This document shows positions 58,673 to 64,000 of a stretch of DNA of 64,000 nucleotides, piece after piece. The stretch is from contig CM060189.1 of the NCBI GenBank assembly GCA_030549335.1, positions 32,635,001-32,699,000 on the forward strand, read 5' to 3'. Each line of letters starts with the position of its first letter. Positions within the stretch are counted from its first letter, which is position 1. A program made the position numbers and the translations under genes. The stretch comes from Pontederia crassipes. Lineage: Eukaryota; Streptophyta; Magnoliopsida; Commelinales; Pontederiaceae. Under the pieces are notes generated by a model that saw nothing but the letters and a program-made list of their open reading frames with translations, did no database searches and was not told the DNA's origin.

Positions 58673-61231
58673 ATGGTCATGCGTACATGCTCCTTGAACC
58701 CCTGCGCTCCGACCACTGTGTCCCTCCCCCTGTACCATGTCATGCATTCGAGGCCCTCGGCTCAGTTTCCTCAGCCCCCACTTTCACCTTATCCCTCCTT
58801 GACGAGAACCTCTCAGGCAGCCTGCGAGGAGCCCCTCAGTACAATCTCCGCCATGAAGGAAGCAATCAAGCTCGCCAACGAGGCGCAGCGAGCCGCCAGG
58901 GACGCCACGTCTTCTGCTCAGGAGCTTGACAGGATCACTGCAATGCATGCTGGACATCAACTCCTTCAACAGGGCATCAGAGCGCATGATGCAAGAGTGA
59001 TGGGGTCCCAAATGGCAGAAAGGAGGAGGAGGAGAAGAAGACGAAGACAAAAGGGTTGTGATTCCGATACTGAGACGAATGAATGTACCAGCAGTCTATT
59101 CTTGGAGCCAAGATGCACTTCAAGATCGGAGAGATCCAGATACCTCACTCCTAGACAAGAAGCAGAGTTCTCTCGTTATCTGCAAGTAAGTACCATCTTT
59201 CACCTGCAGAAACAATATTGCCGAAAAAATATGTATCTGAGCAATATTTGATCATCGAACGGAATACGAAAAGGTGGGTTTATGTTTAATTCAATTTGCC
59301 AAGTAGCCGACATGGTTGCATTAGCTATATAGGGTAGCTAGGCATTAGTTTATGAGGTTTTACCCAATTCCACACTGATGCCATCAGAGCGCCCTTGTAA
59401 AAAATACTGCTTCCTTGGGTCTTCTACTGGTACCATGCTCTCTTCATGCTAGAACTTAGCATCAAATCTTTGTTTCAGTAAACTAGATCAAGAGTCAAGA
59501 GAGATCACTTGCACCCTTTATCTCTTAAATCAGAAATTAATACTTCTAGGACAATCCTTCCCGAAGAAACTGGTCTAAATTTGCATGTTTCAGAAGATTC
59601 CTGCTAAATAATAAATTGCTTACTTAGAACCTATGTTTGGGCCCAAGAAGAAGAGCTTACTGAATTATTTAGCAAACTGGTGTCTAAGATATTAAATGTC
59701 ATCTGATATTGATAAATTTGTTATATAAAACTCTTAACAGGAAGAAGCCAAGCTTGAAACCGAGAACAAACAGAACAGGGAATGCACTTCATTGGGATCA
59801 TATTCTACAATTTATGCATCTTCAGGAAGAACTGACAAAGCTTTGCTGAGGGCGAGAGAATGTAAAGACAGAATCACTCTTAGCTATAAGCGGCTTGTGG
59901 TCTCAATTGCAAGTACATATCAAGGAAGAGGTCTTAGCCTTCAAGACCTTGTTCAGGTCATAACTTGCATCTCTTCTTTTATTTCCTTCAAGAGAGTTAT
60001 ATCATTTTCACAGTGAAGCTTCACTACAGAACTATGATCTTTCTTTCAGACTATGTTTGAGCACATTGTCTGATATGATGATATCACATCAGCAGACATG
60101 CAAGACACCTAACAAATCATTGCCGGTATAAATGATAACAACTCAAAGGGCCTTGGCAAAAGCTTGCCATCAGAATGAAATTACTTTAGTATAATTGATC
60201 TTTGTATTAGTATATATATTTTGATAAATTAAAGAGAAAATATACTCATGATAACAGGAGATCTCCAGGAAACATATATGGATTAAATGTGAACAAAAGT
60301 GTGAAAAAATTCATTTTCCTATCTCTGCAAAAACTTTGTTACTTCCTCCTAAAAAAAACCTTTGTAATTTCTCACATCACCTTGACATTTTGAGAGCTTT
60401 TTCAGGAAGGATGCATTGGACTTCTCAAAGGGGCAGAAAGATTTGACCACAGAAAAGGTTATAAACTCTCAACGTATGTTTACTGGTGGATCAAACAAGG
60501 GATAGTCAGAGCAATAGCTAAGAAATCGAGGATTGTGAGACTGCCGGTATGTGAAGATAATTGCCTTAACATGTAGTACCTAATGTTTCAAAGCAGTACG
60601 ACATCTAAATCCAATAACACAGCCTAGATGACAAAGAAAATAGTTGATAGAAGCATGTTTAGCATTTGTGTAGGGAAACCTCTGCGAAGCAATGAACAAG
60701 GTTGTTGAAGCAAAATCATCGTTACGAGGGCGATTAGGTAGATGGCCTACTTACGAGGAAATCGCTGACTTTGCCGATATGGGTGTTTCTAGCGTGCGAA
60801 TTTTACTTGAAAAGAGTAGACCTTTGATCTCCGTTGACCAACCTGTAAACAAGGAAGGACTAACACTGAAGGTATACAATGTAAACAATGTATATTGCTC
60901 TGCATTCGTGAAACAAAACCATAACACTAGTCTACTGCATTGTGTGCAGGACATCATCCGGGGCCCTGACGAAATCACACCAGAAGCTCTGGTTAGTAAA
61001 CAATTAATGTCCCAGATGATGGAGAAGGTCTTGATGGAATCAAGTGAAAGAGAGCAGTATATCATGAAAATGCATTATGGTTTAAGTGGTGAAACTGCTC
61101 TGTCATTTGAGGAGATAGGCAAACTGATGAAGCTTTCTAGGGAAAGAGTCCGACAGATTCACTGCTCTATGCTAACAAGACTTAGAGATGATAAAAGATT
61201 CATGGAGTGCCTTCAGCGAAGTGTTGTATAG
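58673..61231 (+). CDS. plastid RNA polymerase sigma-70 factor, SIG1-like
   Basis: Five phase-0 exons, 58673-59185, 59741-59956, 60406-60546, 60674-60871 and 60950-61231, give 449 aa. The first ~50 residues are Ser/Thr/Pro-rich and basic, consistent with a chloroplast transit peptide. An Ala-rich helix and a run of nine Arg (residues ~117-126) follow. Region 1.2 starts at [15 protein letters not shown]. Region 2 reads [40 protein letters not shown] and [14 protein letters not shown], covering core binding and -10 recognition. Region 3 is [19 protein letters not shown]. Region 4 is the helix-turn-helix [20 protein letters not shown], which binds the -35 box. It should direct the plastid-encoded polymerase to chloroplast promoters. 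The phrase [16 protein letters not shown] is closest to remembered SIG1 sequences, but length and N-terminus differ, so the subgroup is uncertain. The first in-frame ATG of the exon was chosen. Confidence 0.9.
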
Positions 61232-61867
61232 AAATTCATTTTTCATCTTTTTATATGAAAATATAGGCAAATGGTAATTATATAAGAAAAGGAGAATATG
61301 CAAGCTAATACAGCAGTATTAAGAGGATAGCATGTTGATCTTCCATTCTCAAAAACAAAATAAATCATGTTGATCTCATCATTCTACTATCTCTTAGTAA
61401 ATAAATTGATTACATGCGTGCCCTGGTTAATATTTTACCAGTAATGCAAGTGTTGTCTTGTTGAACCTCTAAAGCTGGATATATATGAAGCCAAATATTT
61501 ATATGATTTGACATGGTAAAGTAATTATCTTAGCAAGGTCTTTTTGAGACGATAGATCAATGAAGAGAAGGTTCTAGGCAGATAATTGTTGTTAACTATG
61601 CTCTTTTTTAACTGAAAACTTTAAAACATGAAATTATTTTCTCCCAATTGCTAAAAGCAAGAGAAACTGAAATAAGCCTACGATACAAATAAGATGCTTC
61701 ATCTTATGTTCCCGAGGCCATCTTATCAAGAAAGATGCCAAGAACATTTGAGCAATAACAGAAAGTATCATTGTTCTTTGTCTAGGAATATTGTTCACAA
61801 TATTCCCCTATAGTTCCATTCAGATTCATATACTGCACACAATAAAAGAAGCATTCTCCAACATTCT
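61232..61867. other. sigma-factor 3' region and intergenic DNA
   Basis: AT-rich DNA without coding signal. It ends at the target-site duplication of the LINE remnant that follows. Confidence 0.55.
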
Positions 61868-62075
61868 CGCCAGTAAGAAGAGTAGATCAAATAATTTGGA
61901 GTCTGATTAAAAGAGGGAGAGGGAGGTCAAGGCAGACACTTGACGAACTAATAGAGCAAGATCTATTGATGAATAATATACCGAAAAATTTGATTACTAA
62001 TAGAGCGGAATGACGTCGTATGATCTATATAGCCAACTCCACCTAATGAGATAAGACTTTGTAGTTGTTTGTTTG
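61868..62075 (+). mobile_element. 208-bp RTE LINE remnant (3' end only)
   Basis: The sequence matches the reverse complement of 51238-51450, the 3' UTR of the RTE LINE, from 'gccagtaagaag' to 'aagactttgtagttgttt'. A perfect 13-bp duplication, TCTCCAACATTCT, flanks it at 61855-61867 and 62076-62088. This defines both ends and shows a severely 5'-truncated retroposition. Confidence 0.88.
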
Positions 62076-62255
62076 TCTCCAACATTCTGCAATTTTATTT
62101 TTTCCAACAGTAGCTTATATTTTTTTAAGATAGCAAATGGGAAAAAAATGCTTCTCGTTTTGATAAAATACTACAAAAAGCTTTGCAAGAATCAAAATTC
62201 CTTTCTTTTTTTTTTTTTTTGAGAAAACTTCAAGAATCAGGAATTACCTACATAT

Positions 62256-62442
62256 CTACAACAACAACAAAACCTTATCCCACTAGGTGGAGTCGGCTAC
62301 ATGGATCATACGACGTCATTCCGCTCATTCGTTGATTCATGTTCATAAGATTCGACAGGGTTTTACGCTGGCTGTCGGGGCCTAACACAATCCTCCTCCT
62401 TTATCCGGGCTTGGGACCGGCTATAAAATATAGGCAGAGTTA
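62256..62442 (-). mobile_element. Au-like SINE
   Basis: Read on the minus strand, the element has 'tatagccggtcccaagcccg', 'gataaaggaggaggattgtg' and 'ggccccgacagccagcgt', then ends 'ggataaggttttgttgttgt'. It shares this order with the plus-strand SINE at 63325. The tail matches the RTE LINE tail. Target duplication was not resolved. It lies just downstream of the stop codon of the right-edge gene. Confidence 0.7.
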
Positions 62443-62563
62443 ATTCAAAGGTATTTACAAAAACTTACATGCACATAGCTTTATTGTCACAAAAAAAATC
62501 AGATTGTATTCGACTGCCACTGTATACTTAAATAGCTACAATCAAGCAATTGTTTGACTTTGT

Positions 62564-63955
62564 TTAAAGCAGCTTCTCGATGCTCAACGGATTGACAGCA
62601 TCACCTTTCTTCTCTTTCCTTGGAGTTCTCCTTGAGATACTCTTCCATTTTAATTCAAATGTGCTAGCTGTATTGAAGCAAGAGATAACATCAATATAAC
62701 AACAATACGAATATTCATGAAATGACAACATTTTCTTTCAATTGAACATGTATCTGAGAAGATGTTAATGTATCATGTTATCAGGGGAAACTTTAGAAAG
62801 TTTCATGTTACATAAAAGACTAAGACATTTACAATCATGATTTGATTCTGTTTCCTTTAGATTTCTGATTCTTCTTTAGTTCACAAATATACATATGCAT
62901 ACAAGATTTTAGAAAATTTACAATCATGATGATCATCTTTCTGGCGCCGCACACATTTCTGCAACACAATTATCTGTATCTAAGTTTCATTAAAAAAACA
63001 TTCAAAATGCTTGGTAACGTGCCACCAATTAGTTGCCAATTTCATTCTACTCAATAGAAAAATGTTTGGGATAGTATAGTGATTGATCTGTTGTATATGA
63101 AGAGAACTGAGAGACCTTAAGGGTCTGTTTAGTTCAAAATTCAGAGAAAGGGAAGATGAAGATTGGGAAGGGAAAGGATGTAAAGGAAATGGAGGAGAAT
63201 GAATGTGAATAATTAACCTTGAATGTGATAATTTTATTTAAATGATTTACCCTTTATATGTATATTTATATGTTTAATTTATATGGCTATAGATAAAAAT
63301 ATGTATTAAATATATTTTTCCCCTATGTTTAGTTCAAAACTCCGTCTATGTTTTATAGCCGGTCCCAAGCCCGGATAAAGGAGGAGGGTTGTGTTAGGCC
63401 CCGACAGCCAGCATAAAACCCTGTCGAATCTAATGAACATGGATCAACGAATATATTGTGACGTCGTATGATCCATGTAGCCTACCCCACCTAGTGGGAT
63501 AAGGCTTTGTTGTTGTTGTTGTAAATATATTTTTCCCCTTATTTTCACCCCGATTTGGGGTTGAAAGAAAAATGAGGTGTTTGAGGGGAATGTTTCTCCT
63601 CCTTTCCCCCAACTTAACTTCAAATAAATAGGAGGAATTGATTTCTCTCTTTTCTCTTCCCATCGATTCCCTCCTCTTTCACCCTCCAACCAAACAAGTA
63701 AGTTCACTCATGTCGAGCAATCATATTATTTGATTTCATAAACGACAAAAGGGAAGAGATTTACAAAGTTTCATGCTTATGGTCTTGTGAGGCAAGAATT
63801 ACACTTAACCTGTGGAATGTGAATGATAGGAGGAGGAAAAGTAAATACCATCACTTCGGTCCTTAAATCCACGGATAATGCACGCAAGAGACCATGGCCT
63901 TCCAGCTGAAGATGCTTTTGCTCCTCCTTTCAATGCCCCATTATGTTGCTTCAAT
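62564..63955 (-). CDS. C-terminal part of an unrecognised gene (two last exons)
   Basis: Two minus-strand exons are visible: 63955-63849 (after a TAG acceptor) and 62667-62564 (after a CAG acceptor), with matching phase-1 ends and a TAA stop. The 1181-bp intron contains the plus-strand SINE. The peptide runs LKQHNGALKGGAKASSAGRP, WSLACIIRGFKDRSD/ASTFEL, KWKSISRRTPRKEKKG and DAVNPLSIEKLL, then stops. The basic patch RRTPRKEKK looks like a nuclear localisation signal or nucleic-acid-binding tail. I recognise no family. Upstream exons lie beyond the window. An additional exon between the two cannot be excluded. Confidence 0.55.
63325..63521 (+). mobile_element. Au-like SINE with perfect 18-bp target-site duplication
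   Basis: TAAATATATTTTTCCCCT at 63307-63324 is repeated exactly at 63522-63539, fixing a 197-bp element. It contains 'tatagccggtcccaagcccg', 'ggaggagggttgtgttaggc' and 'ccccgacagccagcataaaa', and ends 'ggataaggctttgttgttgt'. This is the layout of Au-type SINEs: a tRNA-related head, a body and an RTE-like tail. The exact duplication suggests a fairly recent insertion. It lies in the last intron of the right-edge gene, antisense to it. Confidence 0.88.
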
Positions 63956-64000
63956 CTACAGAAAACCAATTATATACATCAAGTGTTTAACTTAATGGGA

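Noticed and set aside
58784-59148. Minus-strand frames opposite the sigma-factor first exon
   Set aside because: They are shadows; the plus strand has the complete sigma-70 gene with phase-consistent introns.

Overview
The window is nuclear DNA from a flowering plant. The evidence is AT-rich intergenic DNA, multi-exon genes with GT-AG introns, plant-only families (NAC, LNK, plastid sigma factor, plant annexin), and plant transposons (CACTA, Tourist-like MITEs, RTE and L1 LINEs, Au-like SINEs). Two genes have very GC-rich exons beside AT-rich ones, which suggests a monocot. I cannot name the species.

Six gene models can be built exon by exon, with phases that close. They are: a NAC transcription factor of the NAC083/VNI2 type (minus, 5925-6995, 260 aa); a GDPD1-like glycerophosphodiester phosphodiesterase (minus, 10649-12796, 400 aa); a DHHC protein S-acyltransferase (plus, 24580-35621, 452 aa); an LNK2-like clock coactivator (plus, 42091-50132, 636 aa); an RJ4-type annexin (plus, 55694-57234, 312 aa, with one probable GC-AG intron); and a plastid RNA polymerase sigma-70 factor (plus, 58673-61231, 449 aa). 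At the right edge are the last two exons of an unrecognised minus-strand gene (62564-63955). A fragment of a LEA_2/NDR1-HIN1-like gene lies near 38.3 kb. These are independent single plant genes and do not form a pathway cluster.

The rest is mostly transposon-derived. Region 1-5.8 kb is AT-rich with a fold-back element and no gene. Region 7.3-10.6 kb holds a Tourist-like MITE and another fold-back. Region 12.9-17.8 kb holds a long GAT microsatellite and GC-rich cassettes set in AT-rich inverted repeats. A non-autonomous CACTA-like element fills 17.79-21.38 kb. Its left part is a tandem array with a period of about 335 bp, and it carries a GC-rich cassette that recurs near 54 kb. A 726-bp near-palindrome lies at 22.4-23.1 kb. 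The large introns of the acyltransferase gene hold nested insertions, including an L1-type LINE fragment inside a fold-back MITE and a 20-bp retroposed tail with its own target-site duplication. A 5'-truncated RTE LINE with a 795-codon open frame lies at 51.2-53.9 kb. Its 3' tail is shared by a 208-bp LINE remnant, two Au-like SINEs and the 20-bp insertion, so one retroposition system is visible here at four size scales.

I found no tRNA or rRNA genes, no CRISPR-like array and no clearly novel protein system. The points I rate most worth a second look are the shared-tail retroposons, the CACTA array and the GC-AG intron.
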